Assembly (NCBI GenBank): GCA_001767575.1
Contig: MELI01000013.1
Location: forward strand, 1,841-7,380
Source: Candidatus Aquicultor primus
GTDB taxonomy: Bacteria; Actinomycetota; Aquicultoria; Aquicultorales; Aquicultoraceae
DNA: 5,540 bases
Direction: 5' to 3'
In this document: positions 1 to 5,540 of the stretch, piece after piece
Layout: each line of letters starts with the position of its first letter
Position numbering within the stretch: position 1 is the stretch's first letter
Position numbers and translations under genes: made by a program
The notes under the pieces: generated by a model
The model's database searches: none
The model's input: the letters and a program-made list of their open reading frames with translations, nothing else
What the model was told of the DNA's origin: nothing

Positions 1-2752
1 TGTTCCACTCCGCAATCGTGTGCTGGAACGAACCCGTGTTGTTGACCGCGAAGACCTCCACGAAAAGCTCCGGATCGTTTATGGGCGTGCCTGACTGGTC
101 CTTAATAGTACCGGATATGATATTGTTGCTCGCGACGACGGTCAGTTCAACTAAAGTGGTATCACCCGGCGCCACCACCACATTATTTGCCGCATTGAGC
201 ATATATGGCGCACCGGACGGGAGCCCACCGCTTACCGTATAGGTTCCGGCCGGCACCTTAATCTCAAACCTGCCGCCTTCCAGTGGGCCGCCATAACCGC
301 TGTTGTTATTCATGGCCACCGCAAAACCGTAGAGGTCGTTGATGGTGTTGCCATCGCCGTCCTTCACACGTCCCTGGATGGTCGCATCTGCGTAGACGAC
401 GGCGAAGTTCACGCCGTTCTTTATCTGGTTTGTGTCAACGGTCACCCGCTTTGGCGGACCGCTGTATACATAAGAGGCATCGGACGTCGGCTCAAGCACG
501 ACTTCCCAGCTACCCGGTGAGACGTTGAGCGTGTATGAGCCGTCGCTACCGGTCGTAGCCTGGGCGAAACCGCCCCGCTCCTGCCAGGCTACCATGCGCG
601 CGCCGCTTATCGCCTGTCCCGATTGAGCGGTTATGAAGCCTTTTATCTGACAGCTCTTATCCTGAACATTCAGAAGGCCTAGATCGACATCACTCTGCGG
701 CCCCGCGTCGGTCACCGTGACCGTTTGAGCCGGTGGTGGGCCGTACGGGGAATCCGGCGGTAAGAACACCCTTACCTGATAGGTGCCGGGAGGTACATTG
801 ATTTCAAAATCACCGGCCCCATCGGTACCGCCGCTGTTGCCCTGGCCGCTGCTGTTGCGCACATCAACGTGTGCGTTCGCGACCGCGACCGTATCATTAT
901 ATCTAATCGACCCCCGGACAACGGAATTGGCCGTAACCACCTGAAAATCGACCGTGTTTGTTTCCAGTTCGGAATCGCTTGCAAAGCTCGTCTTCTTCGG
1001 CTGGCCGGTATATGCCCAGTCGATGACAGTTGCCTCTTCACGGTCGGGCTGCACCGACACCATCCAGTTGCCGCCGGATACGCCGAGTTTATATTTCCCT
1101 TCATTATCGGTCTTGCCATGCGCAAAACCGCCGCCGCGCTCCTGCCATGCAAAGACCTGGGCGTTGGTAACCGGGGTGCTGCCACCCTTTACGATCGTAC
1201 CGTTTATGGTTTTGCTCGCTTTAGTAAACGCGACTTTCGGCCCCGAAGCACCGTCGATATCGACCATCTCGTAAAGGCCGGGGTCGCTTGTGATTGTATA
1301 GGTGTCCTCAAAGCTCACGGTGAGGGCAATCTCACCCGCCCGGATCAAATCGGGTCGATTAAACGGCGGGTTTATCTCGAGTATATACTCGACCGTTCCT
1401 TCTTGTGGGGCAATGCCGCCAAACGTGAAGCGCCCATCGACCCCCGTAGGCGGGGAGAAATGGGATGTCTGCCAATCGGATGTATGCAGGCTGACATTGG
1501 CATTGGCTACCGGGATGCCATCGGAATCGACGACCTTGCCCACGAGTGTCGGCGTGGTAAACTGCAGGTTTACAACCTGGGCCGGGGCCGGTCCTGCGAT
1601 TATAGTAACCGGCAGACCGGCGGATTTACTATACGGCGAGCCCTGCTCGGGCATCACTTCGATAGTGTACTCACCGGGAGCCAGACCACCAATCCTGTAC
1701 TGACCCGTCTCCGGATTTACCGGTGAACCCAAAAAGACCGACCAATCAGCGCTGTGAACCTGAACAAACCCCGCCGTCGCCGTGCTATCGTCGGGATTTG
1801 TAACCGTACCGACGATTGACGGGTACGTCAAGCTGATCGGGTCTAACGTCTGCGGCGACCCGGTTATGATAACCGATGTCGGGGCGGATTGGCTGTACGG
1901 CGATTCCGGACTGGGCATCGCTTCGATGGTGTACGCGCCGGCCGGGATTTCGCCAAACCGGAAATAGCCATCGTCGTCCGTCATGGCGTTCTCCTGAAAC
2001 GTCCAGTTTACGTTGTGAATCATTACATTGACGTTGGCGGTGCCGGTGCTCTCGGGGCTCAGAATCCGCCCGGTAACCTTGACGGTCCGTAAGTGTATTG
2101 CCTCTTCCGGCGGAAGGGATACTGTACTGCCGGGACCGCTTGTCGCGTAGAGCTGCGGAGCTGAATTGGCAAATTCCGATTCAGGCGATGCATATGCCAC
2201 AACGGTGTACGTGCCCGCAGGCAGCGGTGGTAATGCAAACCGTCCCTGAGAATCGGTGAAATCTTCCGCCCGCTGGGTCCAATCCGCGTTGTGCGCCTCG
2301 ACCCGTATGAACGCGGCCGCCGAGTCATTGGGGTTCTTAACCTCACCGACAATGCTGGGAACCGTTAGCGTTGCATCCTGGGTTAATAGCTGTTCGGGCT
2401 CAAGCGTGACCTCTATTTTCGGCGATTGTGCGAAGTTCGGCCAATGATCCTCTCCCGGGATTGCTTCGATCCAGTAGGTGCCGGGCGGCACGTTGGTAAA
2501 CGTAAATTTATCAAACGCGCCCGTGGTTATCGTGGTATCGATCGGCGGGCCGAATTCATCATCAAAGAGATTGACGGTACAAGTGCTAATTGCTTGACCG
2601 CTCAAATCACGAACATTTCCCTCGATGGATCCTTCGCCGATGGCATGCGCCGACGTGATAGGGATAAAGCTGAGAACCATTACTAGGACTAAAAAACGGG
2701 CTACAGATCTACGAATATCGGTACCCTTATGCATAAAACTTATATAATCCAC
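1..2752 (-). CDS. Large exported multi-module carboxypeptidase-regulatory/CnaB-like repeat protein (3' end beyond window)
   Basis: The reading frame is open from the start to the left edge: 917 codons, no stop, C-terminus missing. I prefer the GTG at 2752-2750, because AAGGAG lies 9 nt upstream; the in-frame ATG at 2734 would be 27 nt from it. An Arg-rich n-region (residues 9-19), a hydrophobic core (about 20-33) and an AHA cleavage site (35-37, then IGEG) form a Sec signal peptide. The rest is about ten tandem modules of roughly 85-110 residues. Each has a G-x-[IV]-x-G-x-[IV] opening strand, a D-x-x-G-x-[FY] turn and a [PA]-G-x-Y-x-[VI] strand, the hallmarks of carboxypeptidase-regulatory-like/CnaB beta-sandwiches. 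Modules 2-5 (about 132-513) share an HxxDW motif; modules 6-10 (514-917) alternate between two types. No catalytic domain is visible, so a stalk, adhesin or S-layer-type role is inferred. An enzymatic or anchoring domain could lie in the missing C-terminus. Only two cysteines were seen (58, 701). The fold is confident, the function is not. Confidence 0.9.
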   Translation of the reverse strand, partial: MDYISFMHKGTDIRRSVARFLVLVMVLSFIPITSAHAIGEGSIEGNVRDLSGQAISTCTVNLFDDEFGPPIDTTITTGAFDKFTFTNVPPGTYWIEAIPGEDHWPNFAQSPKIEVTLEPEQLLTQDATLTVPSIVGEVKNPNDSAAAFIRVEAHNADWTQRAEDFTDSQGRFALPPLPAGTYTVVAYASPESEFANSAPQLYATSGPGSTVSLPPEEAIHLRTVKVTGRILSPESTGTANVNVMIHNVNWTFQENAMTDDDGYFRFGEIPAGAYTIEAMPSPESPYSQSAPTSVIITGSPQTLDPISLTYPSIVGTVTNPDDSTATAGFVQVHSADWSVFLGSPVNPETGQYRIGGLAPGEYTIEVMPEQGSPYSKSAGLPVTIIAGPAPAQVVNLQFTTPTLVGKVVDSDGIPVANANVSLHTSDWQTSHFSPPTGVDGRFTFGGIAPQEGTVEYILEINPPFNRPDLIRAGEIALTVSFEDTYTITSDPGLYEMVDIDGASGPKVAFTKASKTINGTIVKGGSTPVTNAQVFAWQERGGGFAHGKTDNEGKYKLGVSGGNWMVSVQPDREEATVIDWAYTGQPKKTSFASDSELETNTVDFQVVTANSVVRGSIRYNDTVAVANAHVDVRNSSGQGNSGGTDGAGDFEINVPPGTYQVRVFLPPDSPYGPPPAQTVTVTDAGPQSDVDLGLLNVQDKSCQIKGFITAQSGQAISGARMVAWQERGGFAQATTGSDGSYTLNVSPGSWEVVLEPTSDASYVYSGPPKRVTVDTNQIKNGVNFAVVYADATIQGRVKDGDGNTINDLYGFAVAMNNNSGYGGPLEGGRFEIKVPAGTYTVSGGLPSGAPYMLNAANNVVVAPGDTTLVELTVVASNNIISGTIKDQSGTPINDPELFVEVFAVNNTGSFQHTIAEWN
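2..1213 (-). repeat. Alternating A-B-A-B-A module array
   Basis: Residues 514-917 of the exported protein contain two module types in alternation. Type A sits at 926-1213 and 392-661 and begins again at 2-127. Type B sits at 662-925 and 128-391. The two full A modules share AWQERGG (Trp 536 and 723, 187 apart), a G-x-W-x-V strand and a GxPK[KR] string. The B modules share a GxFEI-x-VPxGTY core (Phe 649 and 829, 180 apart) and a Pro-Tyr string. The third A module opens with IISGTIKD and is cut by the window edge. AWQERGG is encoded with different wobble bases in the two copies, so this is not a recent duplication. Confidence 0.75.
1214..2641 (-). repeat. N-terminal block of five beta-sandwich modules; modules 2-5 carry HxxDW
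   Basis: These are protein-level repeats within the large exported protein (residues 38-513). Module 1 covers about 40-131, module 2 132-224, module 3 225-310, module 4 311-401, and module 5 402-513, which is longer. Modules 2 and 4 open with the same PSIVG string. The HNADW, HNVNW, HSADW and HTSDW motifs put their Trp at residues 158, 250, 337 and 427, a spacing of 92, 87 and 90. A PExSPYSxSA-like string follows in modules 2-4. DNA identity between modules is low by eye, so the duplications look old and protein-selected. Confidence 0.8.
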
Positions 2753-2823
2753 ATTACATCTCTCCTTATTACAACCATAGCTTTACAATATTGCTTAGTT
2801 ATTAAACGCTGTGTACTTCTCAA
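2740..2823 (-). CDS. Candidate 27-codon leader ORF overlapping the repeat-protein start
   Basis: A short frame starts at TTG 2823-2821, 7 nt after a strong AAGGAGG. An in-frame ATG at 2829 exists but is only 1 nt from that site. The frame runs 27 sense codons to TAA at 2742-2740. The peptide starts MRSTQRLITKQY and ends in DVMWII; it is basic and matches nothing I recognise. It contains the Shine-Dalgarno site of the next gene and overlaps its GTG start by 13 bp in a different frame, the usual geometry of translational coupling. The evidence is only a good ribosome site plus this overlap. A frame this short can arise by chance, and the purine-rich site could instead be fortuitous or belong to a decayed gene. 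Confidence 0.35.
   Translation of the reverse strand: MRSTQRLITKQYCKAMVVIRRDVMWII
2762..2767 (-). promoter_or_regulatory. Shine-Dalgarno site that fixes the GTG start of the repeat protein
   Basis: The minus strand reads AAGGAG here, 9 nt before the GTG at 2752-2750. This spacing is close to ideal, whereas the downstream ATG at 2734 lacks a site of its own. The intervening bases contain ATGTAA, an ATG followed at once by a stop, which cannot be the start. Confidence 0.75.
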
Positions 2824-2830
2824 CCACATT

Positions 2831-2837
2831 CCTCCTT
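2831..2837 (-). promoter_or_regulatory. Strong AAGGAGG ribosome-binding-like site before the leader ORF
   Basis: The minus strand reads AAGGAGG, a seven-base complement to the usual 16S rRNA 3' end, in otherwise AT-rich intergenic DNA. It lies about 80 nt upstream of the repeat-protein start, too far to serve it directly. It fits the TTG at 2823 (7 nt spacing). Confidence 0.45.
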
Positions 2838-2946
2838 GTGCCGGCCCGAGTATCGTGTTTCAAGCTCCGGACATTTCTAATCTGCCTACATTACTACTTT
2901 CGCCTGGCGTATTGCATTTTCTTAGTCATAAATAAAGCCTGCTTAC

Positions 2947-2976
2947 GGTATCGACAAAAGACTTTGTCCCTTTACC
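2947..2976. other. Imperfect hairpin beside a nine-base homopolymer tract
   Basis: GACAAA (2953-2958) and TTTGTC (2963-2968) form a 6-bp stem with a 4-base loop. GGTA (2947-2950) and TACC (2973-2976) extend it across a small internal loop. A run of T on the plus strand starts about 10 bases further right. On the plus strand this is a poor terminator because the gap is long. On the minus strand the A-tract would precede the hairpin, more like a promoter-proximal or leader structure for the repeat protein. The role is unknown. Confidence 0.4.
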
Positions 2977-3080
2977 ATCAATTAACTTTTTTTTTAAATA
3001 TGCTTTCGATGTGGGATGAGAGCAGAGAGCGGGAGTGCGTCGCAATAAATTCTATGTTTCCGTTGGGATGGCGCCAAGGA

Positions 3081-3101
3081 GGTCCAGGGGGACGGGGTCC
3101 C
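3081..3101. repeat. GC-rich hairpin with alternative pairings (REP-like)
   Basis: GGGAC (3089-3093) pairs with GTCCC (3097-3101) around a GGG loop. The same GGAC can instead pair with GTCC at 3082-3085, so two mutually exclusive hairpins are possible. It lies about 30 bp beyond the metallopeptidase stop, in a GC-rich patch inside AT-rich DNA. Its look resembles REP-type sequences linked to REP-associated tyrosine transposases, but only one copy is in this window. A transcript-end stabilising hairpin is the alternative. Confidence 0.4.
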
Positions 3102-3102
3102 T

Positions 3103-3129
3103 TAATTCACATAACCCGTAATTCACATA
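3103..3129. repeat. Pair of 11-bp direct repeats, TAATTCACATA
   Basis: TAATTCACATA occurs at 3103-3113 and again at 3119-3129, exact copies with a 16-bp period separated by ACCCG. The second copy ends 2 bp before the metallopeptidase stop codon. The pair directly abuts the GC-rich hairpin, so the two may be one element. It could be a protein-binding site or the edge of an insertion remnant. Confidence 0.6.
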
Positions 3130-3131
3130 GT

Positions 3132-5321
3132 TTATTTTTTGATTTCCAACACAATCGGATGGGGCATTTCGCGGTAGCCGCCGGAATTGTAGAGGACGAA
3201 ATCGGGGAGGGTGATTTTCGCGCCGTTTTCGGTCATCTCTGTTATAACTCCTTTTTGGGCAACATCCCAGCTGATGGTATTCTTGGGGATATTGGTGTTT
3301 TCGCCGGTTATTTCGTTATGAATTTCCCAGCCCGGGGTTTTGAAATCGCCTTTCTTAGTCTTTATTTCAAAAGTGCCGTCTTTGAGAACTGAATTGGCGG
3401 ATAAATCGAATTCCAAAATATGGTCATAGGCAAAATCCATTCCGCTGGCACTTATCCCGTAAAGGCTTTGCGGCGGGAACTGCTCCAAGTAATTGACGTC
3501 GACTTTCCATTTGCCCATATATCGATATTTGGCCTCGGCCGGTACTGAATCTTTTTCAAGACTTCCCTCGGCTTGATATCTCAGCGTGCCGACATAATTG
3601 GGCGTAACGGCAAAGATGGGTTTGACCGTCATGTTCTCGCCTTGGCTGATTTCGAAGCAGGAAGTAGCGGTCTTAACCTTGATGTCGGCAGAACGGATTT
3701 TGTTTTTGATATCGGCATTGCTGAAAATCAAGACTACTTTTTCAAAATCTTCATTGCTTTTGTCGAGACAGAAACTGCGACTCTCCTTATCGGTCCAGTC
3801 TTCGGAATATGGTTCGCCTGATTTTGGGTAGACTATGGCTTTGATTGCGGCCTTATCAGTTTTGCCGGTAAAGCTTTTCAAGCTTTTGAATGTTACTCTT
3901 CTGACTTCCCCGTCTCCCTGGTCATCGACAATTGAAAAAGTCAACACTTGGGAAGTCAAAGGTGCCAGCTCTTTAACCGTATAAGGCGACTCGCCTAAGC
4001 CGGCAATGAAGTTGTTTTCAGTATTTGCACCTGATTCAGAAGAATTACTGGGAAAGGTTTTGCTTTGGTCCGCGTTCTTGTAGTAAAGAATCGGCATCTT
4101 GTTGTAGTTCCACAGAGTGAACTCTTTCCAATTTTTCTTGAACCCGCCATCGATAATTCTATCCGCGCTGTCCAAAGGATTACCGGTTTCTGCACAGCCT
4201 TCAAAGATCTTAGTGATAATGCCTCGGTCGTAAGTCTTGGACAAATAAAATGGGAAGACATAGGCGCCGTATTCAAAATTGTCGCCGCTCTTGTTCAAGC
4301 TCGATTCCGGTTTAGGGATATAATTGGCCACATAGCCTTGTTCGGTATTTTCTTTAGGGTAAATGAAATCCTCGGACCAGGTGGCAGTGCCCTCAATCCA
4401 CCACAGGTTGTTTCTTGTTATTGAACACTCAAAGGCGCGCTGGAAACCATGGAACAGTTCATGAACGGTAGTCGTTTTTAAGTTGCGATCATCGAGATTT
4501 TCCCGAAGCAAAATGAAACTGCTTTTGCCGTTACCATTGTCGGGCACATTTACGCCCGCAGAAGATCCGCCGATATTGAGAAGGGCATAGTTGGACGGGA
4601 CGACATAAATATCGGTTTTACCGTCAGCGCCCAGGGCGCCATCCGGTGGCGGCACCCGACCCAAGAGCCCGACAAATTGGGCATAGGCTTGGTCGGCATT
4701 GAGGTTGGCGACAATTTTCTTGCTCGTTCCATAGTAAAGCTTGGTAATTTTCTCCCGGCCATTGATAGTCTCCTTTTTTTCCGGGTACCAGACTTTGATT
4801 TTGCCGTCAGATGTATTCAAGCCGGTATCGGTTTTGTAGGATATCGGCCGATCATATGCTTCGGCCTCGCCGACTATTTTAAGAAAACCAGTCTTTGACG
4901 CTTTGATTTCACCGTTCATGATTTTACTGATATAACTTTCCGGATTATCCGGCCTTAAGAAATATGGCTTAAGCGTTTTTTTGGTCTCTTCGGAAAGCTT
5001 ATCCCAGTTTTCCTGAATTTCAGTAAAAGTGCCGCTGTCTTCAAATGGCGTGTTTTCGGTGGAATATTCTTTAGGCAGAGTCGGGTCATTAAACAAAAAT
5101 TTGACCTTATAAATCAAAGCTGTGTCTAAATCGATCTTGCCTGCATCCAGCGCCTTTTGGATTAAATCCAACCCGGTAGGTTCGGTACTGTAGCGTTGGT
5201 CATTCAATACATCTGCCTTGGTGATCTCAGTATTTTCCGTCCTGAAAAAGGACAGATAAAGACCTGCACCAACAATGATTATGAGTAAGGCTATGATTGC
5301 TAAGGTTAGTTTTTTGTTCAT
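3132..5321 (-). CDS. Membrane-anchored or secreted zinc metallopeptidase, gluzincin type (HELFH...WWIEG)
   Basis: A complete 729-residue protein. From the ATG the N-terminus is MNKK, then a hydrophobic stretch (about 5-26), then a charged region: an uncleaved anchor or signal peptide. There is no lipobox Cys. Residues about 48-86 form a helical segment of the type L-I-x(3)-L-x-A-G-x-I-D-x(2)-T-A-L-I-Y ending LPKEY, which I associate with the start of secreted metalloprotease-like proteins. The catalytic core is HELFH at 287-291, with Glu288 as the general base and the two His as zinc ligands. Glu310 in WWIEGTATW, 19 residues after the second His, is the probable third ligand, the gluzincin pattern. 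GADGKTDIYVV (231-241) precedes it as the expected core strand. Residues about 440-729 are beta-rich accessory sequence I do not recognise. A GTG at 5351 would add ten residues, but neither start has a good ribosome site; I chose ATG because the signal follows at once. Substrate is unknown. It is AT-richer than its left neighbour. Confidence 0.88.
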   Translation of the reverse strand: MNKKLTLAIIALLIIIVGAGLYLSFFRTENTEITKADVLNDQRYSTEPTGLDLIQKALDAGKIDLDTALIYKVKFLFNDPTLPKEYSTENTPFEDSGTFTEIQENWDKLSEETKKTLKPYFLRPDNPESYISKIMNGEIKASKTGFLKIVGEAEAYDRPISYKTDTGLNTSDGKIKVWYPEKKETINGREKITKLYYGTSKKIVANLNADQAYAQFVGLLGRVPPPDGALGADGKTDIYVVPSNYALLNIGGSSAGVNVPDNGNGKSSFILLRENLDDRNLKTTTVHELFHGFQRAFECSITRNNLWWIEGTATWSEDFIYPKENTEQGYVANYIPKPESSLNKSGDNFEYGAYVFPFYLSKTYDRGIITKIFEGCAETGNPLDSADRIIDGGFKKNWKEFTLWNYNKMPILYYKNADQSKTFPSNSSESGANTENNFIAGLGESPYTVKELAPLTSQVLTFSIVDDQGDGEVRRVTFKSLKSFTGKTDKAAIKAIVYPKSGEPYSEDWTDKESRSFCLDKSNEDFEKVVLIFSNADIKNKIRSADIKVKTATSCFEISQGENMTVKPIFAVTPNYVGTLRYQAEGSLEKDSVPAEAKYRYMGKWKVDVNYLEQFPPQSLYGISASGMDFAYDHILEFDLSANSVLKDGTFEIKTKKGDFKTPGWEIHNEITGENTNIPKNTISWDVAQKGVITEMTENGAKITLPDFVLYNSGGYREMPHPIVLEIKK

Positions 5322-5479
5322 ATTTTTTGAATTGTTATTAAATCTTGGCACTTATCCGGTTTGCGCCTGCTAGGAATTCGTTGCGATTCATGTTTTGCTG
5401 CGGCTATGCTCGATATATTATCGCTGTTCACCAGCGAGTTTTCAGCTATGTCGCACAAATAGACGTTGTTCTATTCTTT
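5322..5479. other. Non-coding leader between the recombinase-like tail and the metallopeptidase
   Basis: About 160 bp. It contains the possible promoter, the TCGCTG/CAGCGA hairpin (5421-5437, 5-base loop) and a smaller overlapping CGATA/TATCG repeat (5411-5423). I see no tRNA and no T-run terminator on the minus strand after the upstream stop. The 30 bp before the ATG are A/T-rich with no Shine-Dalgarno site. Confidence 0.5.
5417..5445 (-). promoter_or_regulatory. Possible sigma70-type promoter for the metallopeptidase
   Basis: On the minus strand CTGAAA (5445-5440) is followed by a 17-bp spacer and GATAAT (5422-5417), matching the consensus at 4 of 6 and 5 of 6 positions. It would give a 5' leader of roughly 90 nt before the ATG at 5321. 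The spacer contains a 6-bp inverted repeat, TCGCTG/CAGCGA (5421-5437), which overlaps the -10 by 2 bp and could be an operator or chance. This is a match by eye only. Confidence 0.3.
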
Positions 5480-5540
5480 TTACTTCTCCACAAGGTCCTC
5501 TATCCCTTTTAGTTCGAAATAATGTTTTTGGGTCACACTA
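5480..5540 (-). CDS. C-terminal tail of a gene entering from the right, possibly a tyrosine recombinase
   Basis: Only the last 19 residues and the TAA (5482-5480) are in the window; the 5' part is beyond the right edge. The tail begins SVTQKHYFEL and ends EDLVEK. In tyrosine recombinases (phage integrase/Xer family) the catalytic Tyr sits in a T-x-x-x-Y context shortly before the C-terminus, and TQKHY followed by about a dozen residues fits. The motif is short, and the HxxR box and GHS segment needed to prove it are outside the window. The other two minus-strand frames also lack an early stop in part of this stretch, but this one reads most like a natural protein end. The coding call is moderate, the family call tentative. 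Confidence 0.4.
   Translation of the reverse strand, partial: SVTQKHYFELKGIEDLVEK

Larger units (their letters stand above)
2753..3131. other. AT-rich intergenic region between metallopeptidase and repeat protein
   Basis: About 380 bp without a convincing long gene. From the metallopeptidase side it holds an 11-bp direct repeat pair and GC-rich hairpin (3081-3129), an A-tract on the minus strand (about 2989-2997), an imperfect hairpin (2947-2976), then the leader ORF and two ribosome sites. The promoter of the repeat protein should lie here. The best match I found on the minus strand is TTGTCG, a 17-bp spacer, then TATTTA, which is a poor -10, so I do not call it. No GC-rich stem followed by a T-run on the minus strand is visible, so the metallopeptidase has no clear intrinsic terminator. 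Confidence 0.6.

Noticed and set aside
869..1726. A 285-codon open frame on the plus strand inside the repeat-protein gene
   Set aside because: It is antisense to a 917-codon frame with a signal peptide and clear periodic domains. Its own translation has no domain logic, and the region's GC-biased codons keep the opposite strand open by chance.
1..2752. Reassigned stop codon or frameshift in the large repeat gene
   Set aside because: I read the frame codon by codon to the left edge. There is no in-frame TGA, TAA or TAG and no break in the module pattern.
2729..2935. A 68-codon hydrophobic plus-strand frame over the leader region
   Set aside because: It overlaps, antisense, the signal-peptide codons and the ribosome sites of the repeat protein, and it lacks a Shine-Dalgarno site. 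The hydrophobicity follows from the AT-rich DNA.
2941..3060. c-di-GMP or other riboswitch in the leader of the repeat protein
   Set aside because: Fragments such as GGGAC and an AAG-GGAC string looked suggestive, but the conserved GEMM core and paired helices are absent.
2811..3392. A 193-codon plus-strand frame across the intergenic region into the metallopeptidase gene
   Set aside because: It has no ribosome site and overlaps the conserved C-terminus of the metallopeptidase on the other strand. Its composition changes abruptly where it enters that gene.
5349..5351. GTG as alternative metallopeptidase start
   Set aside because: An in-frame stop lies directly before it and only a weak GGA precedes it. 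The ATG at 5321 sits immediately before the hydrophobic export segment. Not excluded, only less likely.
5338..5391. A 17-codon minus-strand frame upstream of the metallopeptidase
   Set aside because: No ribosome site precedes its ATG, and it overlaps only non-coding leader. It is too short to support.
1..5540. CRISPR array, tRNA or rRNA gene
   Set aside because: No regularly spaced identical repeats beyond the two 11-bp copies, no cloverleaf with a GTTCGAATC-type arm, and no rRNA-like stretch were found on either strand.

Overview
The window looks like bacterial DNA, probably a fragment from an uncultivated organism. It uses the standard code, all recognisable coding is on the minus strand, and the largest gene has a clear Shine-Dalgarno site. 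I cannot place it taxonomically. The two large genes differ in composition: by hand count 36 of 60 bases are G/C in 1501-1560, against 20 of 60 in 4921-4980. The AT-richer gene has a Lys/Asn/Ile-rich style with a weak start signal, reminiscent of Patescibacteria-like or other low-GC lineages. The left gene has a GC-leaning style.

Read in the direction of transcription (right to left), the window has four parts. (1) At 5540-5480 is the extreme C-terminal tail of a gene that enters from the right edge; its Thr-Gln-Lys-His-Tyr motif suggests a tyrosine recombinase/integrase. (2) At 5479-5322 is a non-coding stretch with a possible promoter and a small hairpin. (3) At 5321-3132 is a complete 729-residue, membrane-anchored or secreted zinc metallopeptidase of the gluzincin type (HELFH plus a downstream WWIEG glutamate). 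(4) At 3131-2753 is an AT-rich intergenic region of about 380 bp. It holds a GC-rich hairpin next to a pair of 11-bp direct repeats (REP-like), an A-tract with an imperfect hairpin, and a possible 27-codon leader ORF with a strong ribosome binding site. It is followed by a very large exported protein that runs off the left edge. At least 917 residues are present, made of about ten carboxypeptidase-regulatory/CnaB-like beta-sandwich modules.

Both large products carry N-terminal export signals, so this is a cell-surface or secreted-protein locus: a long beta-sandwich stalk or adhesin-like protein beside an extracellular protease. The composition step, the recombinase-like tail at the right edge and the REP-like sequence in the gap suggest that the protease region may have been brought in separately. 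This is inference. Nothing in the window proves that the two proteins act together. The most interesting structures are the alternating A-B-A-B-A module architecture, the HxxDW signature shared by modules 2-5, and the leader ORF that overlaps the start of the modular gene.
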